From positions 310,001 to 374,000 of the forward strand of contig CAZDOK010000001.1 of NCBI GenBank assembly GCA_964507025.1: a stretch of DNA of 64,000 bases, read 5' to 3'. This document shows positions 41,200 through 50,915 of this stretch, piece after piece. A program made the position numbers and the translations under genes. Origin of the DNA: Amarobacter sp964507025. GTDB lineage: Bacteria > Chloroflexota > Dehalococcoidia > Tepidiformales > Tepidiformaceae. The notes below the pieces were generated by a model, which was given only the letters and a program-made list of their open reading frames with translations, was not told the DNA's origin and did no database searches. Position 1 is the stretch's first letter. Each line of letters opens with the position of its first letter.

Positions 41200-41220
41200 G
41201 TCCCCGCATCACGCGGGGAC
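41200..41220 (-). terminator. Stem-loop after the thioredoxin-like gene
   Basis: Perfect 8-bp stem GTCCCCGC/GCGGGGAC with a 5-base loop, 28 bases downstream of the stop at 41248. Only a weak TTCGTGTT tail. Confidence 0.6.
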
Positions 41221-41247
41221 CTCGCAAGAGTTTACGCCGGGATTACT

Positions 41248-41886
41248 TCAGCCGAGCTTCGAGCGCAGCAGATCGATGACCTCGTCGACGGTGGCCACAC
41301 GCCAACCGGCCCAGATCTCGCCCTTCTGCCACTCCATGTACCGCGTCCGAGCCTCGGCGCGTGCCGCCGCGATCTCCTCCGCCGATGGCTCGTGTCCCAG
41401 CCGCCGCGCGATGCCCTCTGGCGAGGTGTCGCCCAGTACTTCGCGCGTCATGTGGATCTGCTCATTCGCGAGCTTTGGCCGCTCGATGAAGTGTGTGATT
41501 TCGCGATGGTTGCTGTCGTAAAAGACGAACACCGGGATCGACTCGAACTCTCCGTCCTTCAGGTATCCGGCGATCATGTCCTTGTTCTGATCGCGCTCGA
41601 AGAAGCGGAGCTGGATGCCCATGGCTTCAGCGATGCGTTGTGCCACGCCCGCCCCGCGATAGACATCCGGGCACCAGTCCTCGCCAATGACGACGACGTG
41701 ATGTGGACCGTCCGGGCGGGCCGCCAGTTCCTTCAGCACCTTCTCCTGCTCGGGCGAGATGGCGAGGCCCTTGTAGTTGTCCTCGAAGAGGTCGCGGTTG
41801 CGGATCCCGCTTTCAAGGTACTGCTCGAACGTCTTCCCCTTCGCGAATCGTTCGAGCGTGATCACGGACTCAGCGGCCTGGGTCAT
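41248..41886 (-). CDS. Thioredoxin-family protein with a single active-site Cys
   Basis: 212 residues. The Trx-like core contains VVIGEDWCPDVYRG, where WCPD replaces the usual WCGPC so only one redox cysteine is present, then PVFVFYD. Similar proteins occur in Bacillus and actinobacteria without a defined role. ATG 41886 has GGAGG with spacing 5. Confidence 0.8.
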   Translation of the reverse strand: MTQAAESVITLERFAKGKTFEQYLESGIRNRDLFEDNYKGLAISPEQEKVLKELAARPDGPHHVVVIGEDWCPDVYRGAGVAQRIAEAMGIQLRFFERDQNKDMIAGYLKDGEFESIPVFVFYDSNHREITHFIERPKLANEQIHMTREVLGDTSPEGIARRLGHEPSAEEIAAARAEARTRYMEWQKGEIWAGWRVATVDEVIDLLRSKLG

Positions 41887-41944
41887 GGCAACCTCCGGGT
41901 GAGTTTCAAAGTGCAACACTCAGCCTACAGTGGCCGATCCCGCC

Positions 41945-43381
41945 TCACAACCGCGGTTCGGCTGCCTTCGCCTCGTCCCACAATGCATCCAGCCCGGCCA
42001 GGTCCAGGTCCTTCAGGTCGATGCCTCGTTTGGTGGCAAGACGCTCCACCTCGGCAAAGCGGCGCCGGAATTTCTGGTTCGCTCCCCGCAGTGCCTGCTC
42101 GGCATCGATCCCCAGGTGGTCCGCGATATTCACGGCCACAAAGAGGATGTCGCCAAACTCGTCCTCGCGTTCCGCAGCGCCATTCGTCCGTGCGAGCTCG
42201 TCGATTTCCTCGCGCAGCTTCTCAAGCGGGCCCTCGATCGTGGGCCAGTCGAACCCGATGCGCCGGGCGCGACCCTGGATCGACTGCGATGCCGCGAGCG
42301 CGGGCAGCGTAGCCGGCACGCCATCAAGGATCGACTGGCGGGGCTTCTCCTGCTGCTTCAGCGCCTCCCAGTTCTGATACACCTGTTCGGCAGTCGTCGC
42401 CGTGCCCTCACCGAACACATGCGGATGCCGCCGAATCAGCTTCCGCGCGATGTGCTCCACTACGTCCCCGAACGTGAACTCGTCGAGCCGTTCCGCCACC
42501 GCCGCATGCATCAGCACCTGGAGCAGCACATCGCCGAGCTCCTCGGTAAGCGCCATCGGATCGTCCCGGTCGATGGCTTCGAGCGCCTCGTAGCTCTCCT
42601 CCAGCAGGTGCGGCCGAAGCGTGGCGTGCGTCTGCTCGCGATCCCAGGGACACCCGTCCGGCGCGTGCAGGCGCTCGATGATGTGATACAGGCCGTCGAA
42701 CCGGTGGACGTCTTCCAGCGGGGCAATTGGGGGCACATAGATGGAATCGAGATACCCGTAGGCCTGGTGGTCCATCTCGGCCAGCGGTACCTCGCGCACG
42801 GCCTCCTGCGGGGTCCCGAGCGCTGAAAGCACGGTGACCCGGTGCTCGGCGCGGTAGAGGTCGAGCAGGCGCAGTTTTAGGGACGTCACGGCGTCGCGGT
42901 CGTAGACCTGGCTGATGAGCGCGGGCCTCCAGGTGTCTATCCGCGGATCCAGCCCATCGCACAACTGCACCGTGCCGAGGTCCAGCCCCAGCGCGGCTGC
43001 GGCCACATCAACGAAGCTCACCCCGGGGTACACGCGCGCGGCAAGCCCACGCTCACGGGCCATCGCCAGCAGCTTTGTCACCGACTGTTCCGCCATGAGC
43101 GGATGTCCCGGCACGGCGTAGATCACGGGCCCGCTAGCGGCGGCATCCAGGACTCGTTGTGCCGCAGCCACGTACACCGCATCGAAGCTCTCGCCAGTGG
43201 CGTACAGGTCATCGCAGTCGCGTGCGCCGGCCATCTCGGGGAGCGCCGCGACCACTGGGTGATGGCGGGTCCTGAGGATGACCGGTATCCCCCGGGCGAG
43301 CAGCTCGCGCACTCCCGCCGTCAGGTGCGCCGGCGCGCCCGGCCCGAGCCCTGCCACGTGAATGTCGACCCGGTCGCTCAT
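41945..43381 (-). CDS. mazG: Tetrapyrrole methylase-MazG fusion (YabN type)
   Basis: 478 residues. Residues 1 to about 215 are a SAM-dependent (uroporphyrin/tetrapyrrole) methylase-like domain beginning HVAGLGPGAPAHLT with PGVSFVD. The rest holds two MazG helical domains (DGCPWDREQTHATLRPHLLEE, and later EIDELARTNG, EDEFGD), which hydrolyse non-canonical nucleoside triphosphates. The same fusion is known in B. subtilis YabN. It follows glgA by 75 bases. Confidence 0.9.
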   Translation of the reverse strand: MSDRVDIHVAGLGPGAPAHLTAGVRELLARGIPVILRTRHHPVVAALPEMAGARDCDDLYATGESFDAVYVAAAQRVLDAAASGPVIYAVPGHPLMAEQSVTKLLAMARERGLAARVYPGVSFVDVAAAALGLDLGTVQLCDGLDPRIDTWRPALISQVYDRDAVTSLKLRLLDLYRAEHRVTVLSALGTPQEAVREVPLAEMDHQAYGYLDSIYVPPIAPLEDVHRFDGLYHIIERLHAPDGCPWDREQTHATLRPHLLEESYEALEAIDRDDPMALTEELGDVLLQVLMHAAVAERLDEFTFGDVVEHIARKLIRRHPHVFGEGTATTAEQVYQNWEALKQQEKPRQSILDGVPATLPALAASQSIQGRARRIGFDWPTIEGPLEKLREEIDELARTNGAAEREDEFGDILFVAVNIADHLGIDAEQALRGANQKFRRRFAEVERLATKRGIDLKDLDLAGLDALWDEAKAAEPRL

Positions 43382-43456
43382 CGGCCTCTGCCTGTCGGAT
43401 GACGTTGACCTCATGGGGCGAGCATAGCAACGGCCTGCCTCAGCCGCTTCGTGGGC

Positions 43457-44836
43457 TCATTCCCGCGGGACGATGCCACGGGCACGAAGCGCCGAGATGT
43501 ACGCCTCAACATAGTGGGTGGCGGACGCGCGCCATGAGTAGTCCCGGCTCATCCCGTTCGTCTGCAGCCGAGTCCACGCGGCGGGGTCGCGAAAGGCCCG
43601 CAATGCACGCTCGATTGCGCTCACCAGGCCGAACGAGCTGAACTCGTCGAACAGGAACCCTGTTCCCAGTTCGGGGTGTTCGTCTGGATCGATGATGGTG
43701 TCTCCGAGCCCGCCCGTGCGGCGTCCAATCGGCACCGCCCCGTAGCGCATGGCGATGATCTGCCCAAGGCCACACGGCTCGTATCGTGAGGGCATCAGGA
43801 ACAGGTCCACCCCCGCGTAGATCCGCTGGGCCAGCCCGGCGTCGTAGCGCGCAATGAGTCGCACATTCCCCGGGTGCTCCCCCTCCAGGCGAGCCAGCTC
43901 CTCCTTCAGCCATCGATCCCCATCGCCGAGCACCACGAGCTGAGCGCCGGCGGCGAGCAGCTCAGGCAGCGCCTGGAGGACCAGGTCCACACCCTTTTGT
44001 TCCGTCAACCGTGTCACCATGCCAAGCATCGGACCATCGGTCTCAGGGAGCTCCAGCTCGGTGCGAAGAGCCGACCGGTTGCCGGCGCGCTGTTCCAGGG
44101 TGCCCAGGTCGAAGTGGTTGCGTATGTGGGGGTCGGTGCGCGGGTTGAAGACGTCGTAGTTGACCCCGTTGAGGATCCCGATAAGGGCGTCCCCTCGCAG
44201 CTGCAGGAGCGTATCGAGCCCTTCGCCGTACTCCTGCGTCACGATTTCCCGCGCATAGGCGGGGCTTACCGTGGTCACGATGTCGCTGTAGTAAATGGCC
44301 TGGGCGAGGAAGTCGTTCAGTTCATCCGGCCCCCGGTAGCGCAGGTTGTGAATCGTGAAGACTGAAGCGACGCCCCTCAGTTTCGGGTTCGACCACGCCA
44401 GGTTCCTCAGCGCGAAGGCCATCGGAGCGGTGTGCCAGTCGTTCAGGTGCAGGATGTCGGGTACCCACTCGTCCTGCTTCAGCATCTCGATGATGGCGCG
44501 GCAGAAGAACTGGTACCGGAGCAGGTCGTCAGGCTCCCCGTAGATCTCCCGGTCGCCGAAGTAGTGCGAGTCCGCGACCAGGTACACCGGCACGCCGCCG
44601 TTCCCCTCTGCCACAGCGACATCGACATCGCCGGGGCGCCCCGGGAGCGGTACGGTGTACGCCCGGTGGGTTTTCGATGCGGCATGCGCCGCGATCGAGT
44701 CGCGATGGCAGGGAGCCACGATCCGCACGTCGTGTCCGATCTCCATCAGCCTTCGCGGAAGTGACGCAGCGACATCAGCGAGCCCTCCCACCTTCGAAAA
44801 GGGATCGACTTCCGCGGAGGCGAAGAGGATCCTCAT
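43457..44836 (-). CDS. glgA: Glycogen synthase
   Basis: GT5 enzyme that extends alpha-1,4-glucan from ADP-glucose. 459 residues with the N-terminal substrate loop KVGGLADV at 15-22 and the C-terminal PSRYEPCGLGQI and GGLGDT motifs. It overlaps the GH57 gene by 4 bases. It forms a glycogen operon with glgP and GH57, although no branching enzyme or GlgC is in the window. Confidence 0.94.
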   Translation of the reverse strand: MRILFASAEVDPFSKVGGLADVAASLPRRLMEIGHDVRIVAPCHRDSIAAHAASKTHRAYTVPLPGRPGDVDVAVAEGNGGVPVYLVADSHYFGDREIYGEPDDLLRYQFFCRAIIEMLKQDEWVPDILHLNDWHTAPMAFALRNLAWSNPKLRGVASVFTIHNLRYRGPDELNDFLAQAIYYSDIVTTVSPAYAREIVTQEYGEGLDTLLQLRGDALIGILNGVNYDVFNPRTDPHIRNHFDLGTLEQRAGNRSALRTELELPETDGPMLGMVTRLTEQKGVDLVLQALPELLAAGAQLVVLGDGDRWLKEELARLEGEHPGNVRLIARYDAGLAQRIYAGVDLFLMPSRYEPCGLGQIIAMRYGAVPIGRRTGGLGDTIIDPDEHPELGTGFLFDEFSSFGLVSAIERALRAFRDPAAWTRLQTNGMSRDYSWRASATHYVEAYISALRARGIVPRE

Positions 44837-46068
44837 CCGCCCTCGCTCCGAATCAGTTCTCGCTCAATCTCCACGCGTGCCTCGTTGGCAGCCGCGAGGC
44901 GCCACGCGGCATTTCTCTTCACCGCTTCTGATGCCGACCCCTCGTGGATCGCCTTCGAGGCATAGACAACCACCTCATTGAGCAACATGAATCCCCTGTG
45001 GACCATCGACACGTCCCACATTGGCCGCCGGCTGGCCCACCAGAACTGGCAGGAGTGGAGCGCTGGCTGCAGCTTCTCCTGCGCGATCGACGAGAACTTC
45101 CGTGCTGGCGCCGTCGTTGCGTACCTCCTGGCGACCGATACCAGGTCCAGGCAGTGGTCCACGTACTCCCACTGGAGCGCGTGCAGCCGGTTCCCCGGCG
45201 ACTTCCAGAGCGGGTAGGGGTTATGGGCTGCAATATCGTCGCGGGTCGTGCTCCAGCTCGAAGGGAAAGGCTCGATCGTTGGTCCGGCTGGAAACAGGGC
45301 GAGGAGCTCGCTTGGCAGCGCCATCCGCACCTTGCTCCCCCCGTGTGCCTTGTGGTGGGCCAGGAGCGTGAACGCCGCTCCAAGGAACTCTTTTTCCCAA
45401 TCGCGTATGTGATGGCCATAGGTCTCGGCGTCCATCGCCGTCAGCACGTACGCTTCTTCCGAACCGCCCACCTTTGCCAGGTCGTCGACAAATCGCTCCG
45501 GGTCGGTCTCGCGAAACGACACCCGATTGCTGCGCACGTCGTCGCGGAACAGCACGGCGATGGCGCTTGAGTTCGATGGCATCCGGTAGACGACGTTGAT
45601 TGGCCACTCTTCCGGGCACGCCACACCGCTCAGGATGATCCATTCGTGTCCCGCCGCATGGATAGCGGGCGTGATCTCCGCGCTGTAGCACATCTCCGGG
45701 GGGAAGAAGCCCCGCGGCTTCCACGCGCCCCCGAAGGCCCGGCCGTTGGTGCGGGCATTCTCCGCGATCGATTTCTCGCGCTCCGCGGGAGGGATCAGGG
45801 GCAGGATGGGGTGAAACTTCGCACTCCCAACGAACTCCACCTGACCCTTTTCCGCAAGCTCCTTCAGCCCGAGCACCACATCGCCGAGTCCGTGTTCCAG
45901 CAGCAGCTCGGTGAGCACGCCCTGGATATTCACGGCAAGCCGGGCATTTGGATGCTGGCGGATCACGTCGATGAGCGGCCGGTACGACTCCTCTGCCACC
46001 TTGTGCAAGATCTCGTGTGTCTGGGTCGGTGGCTGATAGAAGTGCAGGAGTTGCGCCCAGTAGGTCAC
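44833..46068 (-). CDS. Glycoside hydrolase family 57 protein
   Basis: 411 residues of GH57. The catalytic nucleophile is Glu125 in FFPPEMCYS and the acid is Asp213 in AMDAETYGHH. The N-terminus LLHFYQPPTQ fits the family. GH57 members act as amylases, 4-alpha-glucanotransferases or branching enzymes. Position between glgP and glgA suggests glycogen remodelling. GTG 46068 has AGGAGG upstream. Confidence 0.9.
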   Translation of the reverse strand: MTYWAQLLHFYQPPTQTHEILHKVAEESYRPLIDVIRQHPNARLAVNIQGVLTELLLEHGLGDVVLGLKELAEKGQVEFVGSAKFHPILPLIPPAEREKSIAENARTNGRAFGGAWKPRGFFPPEMCYSAEITPAIHAAGHEWIILSGVACPEEWPINVVYRMPSNSSAIAVLFRDDVRSNRVSFRETDPERFVDDLAKVGGSEEAYVLTAMDAETYGHHIRDWEKEFLGAAFTLLAHHKAHGGSKVRMALPSELLALFPAGPTIEPFPSSWSTTRDDIAAHNPYPLWKSPGNRLHALQWEYVDHCLDLVSVARRYATTAPARKFSSIAQEKLQPALHSCQFWWASRRPMWDVSMVHRGFMLLNEVVVYASKAIHEGSASEAVKRNAAWRLAAANEARVEIERELIRSEGG

Positions 46069-46127
46069 GCCCGATCAGCCTCCTTCGTTCCAGGCTTACG
46101 CATGGAGTCTACAAACCATCCTAGCGG

Positions 46128-48680
46128 CTATGCCCACAATGCAAGCCCGCTCGCGAACGGGTCATGCAATCCGGAATGATGTGGCAGCACGCGCACCGCA
46201 TATCCGACCCGCCCCCCGGCCCCCGAGGCGAACTCACCCTCGAATACACAGACGCCGTCGTCCCGCCGCTCGCGCAGCGCCAGTGGCGCGGTGCTGTCGA
46301 TGGATAGGTCGCCCGCCGGAGTTGCTGGTCCAAACACGACATCAACCCGCAGATCGCCCGGGGAGAGCGTCCCCGGGTGTACCTGGACCGTGACCCTCAC
46401 CGGTCTTCCCGCGGGCCGTGTCTCGCCACCATCGTCATCGATGTCGCACACCTTCACCTCGCTCCAGGCTTCGCGCACCCGGGCCAGCCAGGCTGCCTGC
46501 TCGCGTGCTATCGCCAGGCCAGATTCCCGCAGCCGTCCCCAGCTGGTGGCTGCGTGGGTGTAAGCAGTGTCCGCGTACTCGGCAACCATCCGGCTGGTGT
46601 TGTACACCGGAGCAAAGGCGGCTATCGATGCCTTCATCCGCTGCACCCACGCCCGTGGCAGCCCGTCGGCATCGCGGTCGTAGAACGCTGGCACCACGTC
46701 GTTTTCCAACAGATCGTACAACGAGTTAGCATCGAAGGCGTCCTGCGCCTCCGGGTCGTCGTCCAACCGGTCCCGGCCAACCGCCCAGCCCAGCCCCGGC
46801 TGAAAGGCCTCCCACCACCACCCGTCCTTTACGCTCATGTGCAATACGCCGTTGGCCACAGCCTTCATCCCGCTTGTCCCGCTTGCCTCGAGTGGCCGCA
46901 GGGGCGTGTTCAACCACACGTCGGCGCCCTGCACCAGCGAGCGCGCCAGGTCCATGTCGTACCGTTCCAGCAGAACAACGCGATCGCGGAACTCGGGACG
47001 CCGGCTGAACTGGAGCACGTCACGGATCAGTGCCTTGGCCGGCTCATCGCGTGGGTGCGCCTTCCCCGAGAACACGACCTGTACCGGTCGCTCCGGGTTG
47101 TTCAGGATCGCGGCCAGACGGTCGAGGTCGCGGAAGAGCAGGGTAGCGCGCTTGTACCCGGCGAACCGCCGTGCGAACCCGATGGTGAGCGTGCGGCCAT
47201 CGAGCGGTTGCCCGGCGGGTTCACCGCCCGGGGCCTGGCCGCGCCGCACGAGGTCCTCTGCATGCTGCCCACGCGCCCGCAACACCAGCCGCTCGCGCTG
47301 CCGCTCGTGGACCCTCCACAGCTCTTCATCGGGGATCTCCAGGACGCGGTTCCAATCCGCGTTCACCGGGTCGTCGCGCCAGCCCGGTCCAACGTAGCGG
47401 TCGAACAGGTCCCCAACCTCGTGCGCCACCCACGTCGGCAGGTGGACCCCATTGGTGACCGAGTCGATCGGGACCTGGCTCAAAGGCAGGGTGGGCCATG
47501 CCGCTTCCCACAGCCGCCGCGAGACGGTCTGGTGCAGCTTCGAGACGCCGTTCCGGTAGCCGCTCAGCCGGAGGCCGAGCAGCGCCATCGAAAAGGGCTC
47601 CGTATCGTCGGCCGGGTTGGTCCGGCCCAGGCCAAGGAATCCGTGGTCGTTGAGCCCCATGCTGGCGTAGTAGTGCCCCAGGTAGTGCCGGAGCAGGTCT
47701 GGCGCGAACAGGTCGATTCCCGCGGCGACGGCGGTGTGCGTGGTAAACACCGTCGCCGAGGTCACGGGAATACGTGCCTCCTCGAAGCTTGCTCCGTACT
47801 CCTCCATCATCATCCGGATGCGCTCGGCGCCGAGCAGCGCCGAATGACCTTCATTCATGTGGCAGACGGCCGGGTGCAGGTCGAGCGCATGCAACGCCCT
47901 TACGCCCCCGATGCCCAGCACCATCTCCTGCTGAATCCTGGTCTCCGAGTCACCGCCGTAGAGCCTGGCTGTGAGCTGCCGGTCCTGGGGGCTGTTCGGC
48001 TCGATGTTGGTGTCGAGTAGATACAGTGGCGTCTTCCCCACGTCGATGCGCCAAACACAGGCGTGCACTTCGCGCCCATCGAACGGCACCCGCACTCGCA
48101 GCAGCTCGCCCGACGTTTGGCGAACCCTGCGCAACGGCTGCCCCGCAAGCTCGATGTCCGAGTACTCCTCGTGCTGCCAGCCATCGGGCGCAAGCTGCTG
48201 CTGGAAGTACCCCTGGTGGTAGAGCAGCCCCACGCCCACCAGCGGCAGCCCCAGGTCGCTGGCGGACTTCAGGTGGTCGCCGGCCAGCACTCCGAGCCCG
48301 CCCGAGTAGTTCGGCAGGCTCTCCGAGAGCGCGAACTCCATCGAGAAGTACGCGATGACGTTCCGCTCGGTCGTCCCCGGTACTTCGACCAGCGGCTTCC
48401 TCGACATGTAGGCTTCGAACGCTTCGACCACTCGTTCCAGGTGGCGTCGGAATCCATCGTCCTGGACAAGTCTCTGCCACTGCTCGGGACGCACACGCTG
48501 GAGCAGCCGCACCGGGTTGTGGCCTGAATCCTGCCAGGCATCGCGATCGATCCGTTCGAAGAGGGCGGCGGCGTCTGTGTTCCATGTCCAGAACAGGTTC
48601 TGGGAAAGGCGCCGGACCGATTCGAGTTCGGGTGGTATGGCTGGCTCTACGAGGAGCGTTCGTGTGGCGCGAAGTCGCAT
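46128..48680 (-). CDS. glgP: Alpha-glucan phosphorylase
   Basis: Releases glucose-1-phosphate from glycogen with PLP. 850 residues of the short actinobacterial/Thermus type (N-terminal DUF3417-like segment ARTLLVEP...LFWTWN then GT35). PLP region GTSGMKAVANGVLHMSVKDG. First gene of the glgP-GH57-glgA-mazG run, with a 59-base gap to the GH57 gene. Confidence 0.92.
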   Translation of the reverse strand: MRLRATRTLLVEPAIPPELESVRRLSQNLFWTWNTDAAALFERIDRDAWQDSGHNPVRLLQRVRPEQWQRLVQDDGFRRHLERVVEAFEAYMSRKPLVEVPGTTERNVIAYFSMEFALSESLPNYSGGLGVLAGDHLKSASDLGLPLVGVGLLYHQGYFQQQLAPDGWQHEEYSDIELAGQPLRRVRQTSGELLRVRVPFDGREVHACVWRIDVGKTPLYLLDTNIEPNSPQDRQLTARLYGGDSETRIQQEMVLGIGGVRALHALDLHPAVCHMNEGHSALLGAERIRMMMEEYGASFEEARIPVTSATVFTTHTAVAAGIDLFAPDLLRHYLGHYYASMGLNDHGFLGLGRTNPADDTEPFSMALLGLRLSGYRNGVSKLHQTVSRRLWEAAWPTLPLSQVPIDSVTNGVHLPTWVAHEVGDLFDRYVGPGWRDDPVNADWNRVLEIPDEELWRVHERQRERLVLRARGQHAEDLVRRGQAPGGEPAGQPLDGRTLTIGFARRFAGYKRATLLFRDLDRLAAILNNPERPVQVVFSGKAHPRDEPAKALIRDVLQFSRRPEFRDRVVLLERYDMDLARSLVQGADVWLNTPLRPLEASGTSGMKAVANGVLHMSVKDGWWWEAFQPGLGWAVGRDRLDDDPEAQDAFDANSLYDLLENDVVPAFYDRDADGLPRAWVQRMKASIAAFAPVYNTSRMVAEYADTAYTHAATSWGRLRESGLAIAREQAAWLARVREAWSEVKVCDIDDDGGETRPAGRPVRVTVQVHPGTLSPGDLRVDVVFGPATPAGDLSIDSTAPLALRERRDDGVCVFEGEFASGAGGRVGYAVRVLPHHSGLHDPFASGLALWA

Positions 48681-48797
48681 CCGGCCATTGTACCCCGGCC
48701 ATGCTTCCGGCTCGTAAACGGCGTGCGTTGTTCCGTTTCATTCAGGATGCGATCATCGACTTCCGGCTGATCCCGGTCGGCAAGGGTCCTCCGTCCT

Positions 48798-49541
48798 ATG
48801 CAGTTCCGCGCAGTCCTGTTCGATGTTGGCGATACCCTCTGGCATGCTGCCACCGCGCCCGAGCCAGCCGAGTTTCGCCGCATGGCGGCCGCCCGCGCCG
48901 CTGCTTTCCTCAGCGAACGCGGCATTCGCTGTCCTGACCCCGACCAGCTGGCCCGGGCAACGTGGGACGCGATGGAAGACGCGATGCGCGCTGCCCGGGC
49001 AACCGACCGCGTTGAACCCGACTATCCCTCGGTGGCCCGGGCAGCTGCGGCCGGTTGCGGAGTTCTGCTCACCACCGAACAGGCCGGTGCGCTCATGGAA
49101 GCGATCTACGTTTCCGGCGCTGAGGGTGGAAAGGCGGCGTACCCAGATGCGAGGCCCACGCTCATCGAACTGCGCAGGCGCGGCTTTCGGCTCGGGATCG
49201 TGACGAACCGGGCGTTTGGTGGCGAGCGCTTCCGCGATGACCTTCGCGAACTCGGCCTCGACGTGGGGTGGGATGCTATCGCCGTTTCGGTCGAGGTGGG
49301 CTATCTCAAGCCCCACCCTGCCCTCTTCGAGCATGCCCTGAACTCCCTTGCGATCCCTCCGGGCCAGGCGCTGATGGTCGGCAACTCGCTCATCGAGGAC
49401 GTTGCCGGGGCGCAGGCGCTCGGTATCACTGCAGCATGGAAGCGCTCCCGCCCCGATGCCGAGGGCGTCACCCCCGAGCTGACCTTCGACCAGGTCTCCG
49501 AGTTGCTCGGCTGGCCCCCGCTGAAGGAGGCTGCACACTGA
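48798..49541 (+). CDS. HAD superfamily hydrolase
   Basis: 247 residues with motif I DVGDTLW, motif II VTNRAF, Lys in VGYLKPHPA and motif III GNSLIEDVAGA. A phosphatase-type HAD, substrate unknown. Its stop shares a base with the argH ATG (TGATG), indicating co-translation with argH. Confidence 0.87.
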   Translation: MQFRAVLFDVGDTLWHAATAPEPAEFRRMAAARAAAFLSERGIRCPDPDQLARATWDAMEDAMRAARATDRVEPDYPSVARAAAAGCGVLLTTEQAGALMEAIYVSGAEGGKAAYPDARPTLIELRRRGFRLGIVTNRAFGGERFRDDLRELGLDVGWDAIAVSVEVGYLKPHPALFEHALNSLAIPPGQALMVGNSLIEDVAGAQALGITAAWKRSRPDAEGVTPELTFDQVSELLGWPPLKEAAH

Positions 49542-50911
49542 TGGCCGAGAAGCGTACGTGGGGTGGGCGTTTCGAAGGCGAGATGGATGCCCTCACCCAG
49601 GCCTACACTGCCGGCGCCGACCAGGATCTCTGGGAACACGACATCGCCGGGTCGATCGCCCATGCCCGCATGCTCGGGAAGCAGGGGATCATCCAGCGTG
49701 CGGATGCTGAGGCGATCATCGCTGGCCTTGGGCTCGTCCTCGAGGACTTCCGCGCCGGAGTAGTCGCCTGGAAGCCCGAGCTTGAAGACATCCACACGCA
49801 CATCGAGGTGCTCCTCCGCGACAAGATCGGCGAGCCAGCGGGCCGTCTCCATACCGCCCGCTCCCGGAACGACCAGGTCGCCCTCCTGAACCGGATGCTG
49901 GTGCGCGACCTCTGCGGCCGTGCAGTCGAAGCCACGGGGTCCCTCATTGCGATTCTCTGCGAGTTGGCCAAAAGGCACGCGGCCGACCCGATGCCCGGGT
50001 ACACGCACGTCCAGCGTGCCCAGCCGGTGACACTTGGCCACCACCTCCTCGCCTATGGCGAGATGTTGCTGCGCGATCGTGAGCGCTTCGTCGATTGCCG
50101 AAAGCGCACCAACGTACTGCCACTCGGCTCCGGGGCGCTCGCCGGCTCTCCGTACCCGCTCGACCGCGAGATGGTCGCCGCCGAACTCGGCTTCGACGCG
50201 ATCAGCCGCAACAGCATGGACGCCACCGCCGACCGTGACTTCGTCGCCGAGTTCTGCGCCGCCGCTGCCATCACCCAGGCACATCTGTCGCGTTTCTCCG
50301 AGGAGATCGTCCTCTGGTCGACGGCGGAATTCGGGTTCGTGCGTTTGCCCGATGCCTTTGCGACCGGGTCGAGCATCATGCCCCAGAAGAAGAACGCCGA
50401 TGTCGCCGAGCTCGCTCGCGGTCGCGCCGGGCGGGTCTTCGGCGAGCTGGTGGGGATCCTCACCACGATGAAGGGCCTCCCGATGGCCTACAACCGCGAC
50501 CTCCAGGAAGACAAGACCTACATCCTTGCCGTCGCGGATGTCGTCCTCCCCACGCTGCGCATCTTCGCTGCCATGGTGCCTGCCCTGGAGTTTGACCTCG
50601 CTCGCATGCGTGAGACGGCCGGGCTGAGTTACTCGCTTGCCACCGACATCGCGGACTACCTGGTGAAAAAGGGCATGCCCTTCCGCGAGGCCCACAGGGT
50701 CGTAGGCGGGCTGGTACGCGAAGCCGAACGGCGTCACTGTGAGCTCAACGAGCTCCCCTTCGAGGTCTACGCGGCCGCCAGCGCCCTCTTCGAGACCGAC
50801 GTACTCGAGATCACCGTCGATTCGGCCCTCGCCGCGCGCGATATCCCGGGCGGTACAGCGCCGCGACAGGTGCGGCTCGCCGCCTCGCAGTTGCGCGCGG
50901 CGCTGGCGTAG
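49541..50911 (+). CDS. argH: Argininosuccinate lyase
   Basis: Last step of arginine synthesis. 456 residues with WGGRFEGEMD at the start and the superfamily signature GSSIMPQKKN, the flexible loop bearing the catalytic Ser. ATG 49541 is preceded by AAGGAGG. It converges with mdh, 4 bases apart. Confidence 0.95.
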   Translation: MAEKRTWGGRFEGEMDALTQAYTAGADQDLWEHDIAGSIAHARMLGKQGIIQRADAEAIIAGLGLVLEDFRAGVVAWKPELEDIHTHIEVLLRDKIGEPAGRLHTARSRNDQVALLNRMLVRDLCGRAVEATGSLIAILCELAKRHAADPMPGYTHVQRAQPVTLGHHLLAYGEMLLRDRERFVDCRKRTNVLPLGSGALAGSPYPLDREMVAAELGFDAISRNSMDATADRDFVAEFCAAAAITQAHLSRFSEEIVLWSTAEFGFVRLPDAFATGSSIMPQKKNADVAELARGRAGRVFGELVGILTTMKGLPMAYNRDLQEDKTYILAVADVVLPTLRIFAAMVPALEFDLARMRETAGLSYSLATDIADYLVKKGMPFREAHRVVGGLVREAERRHCELNELPFEVYAAASALFETDVLEITVDSALAARDIPGGTAPRQVRLAASQLRAALA

Positions 50912-50915
50912 AGCC

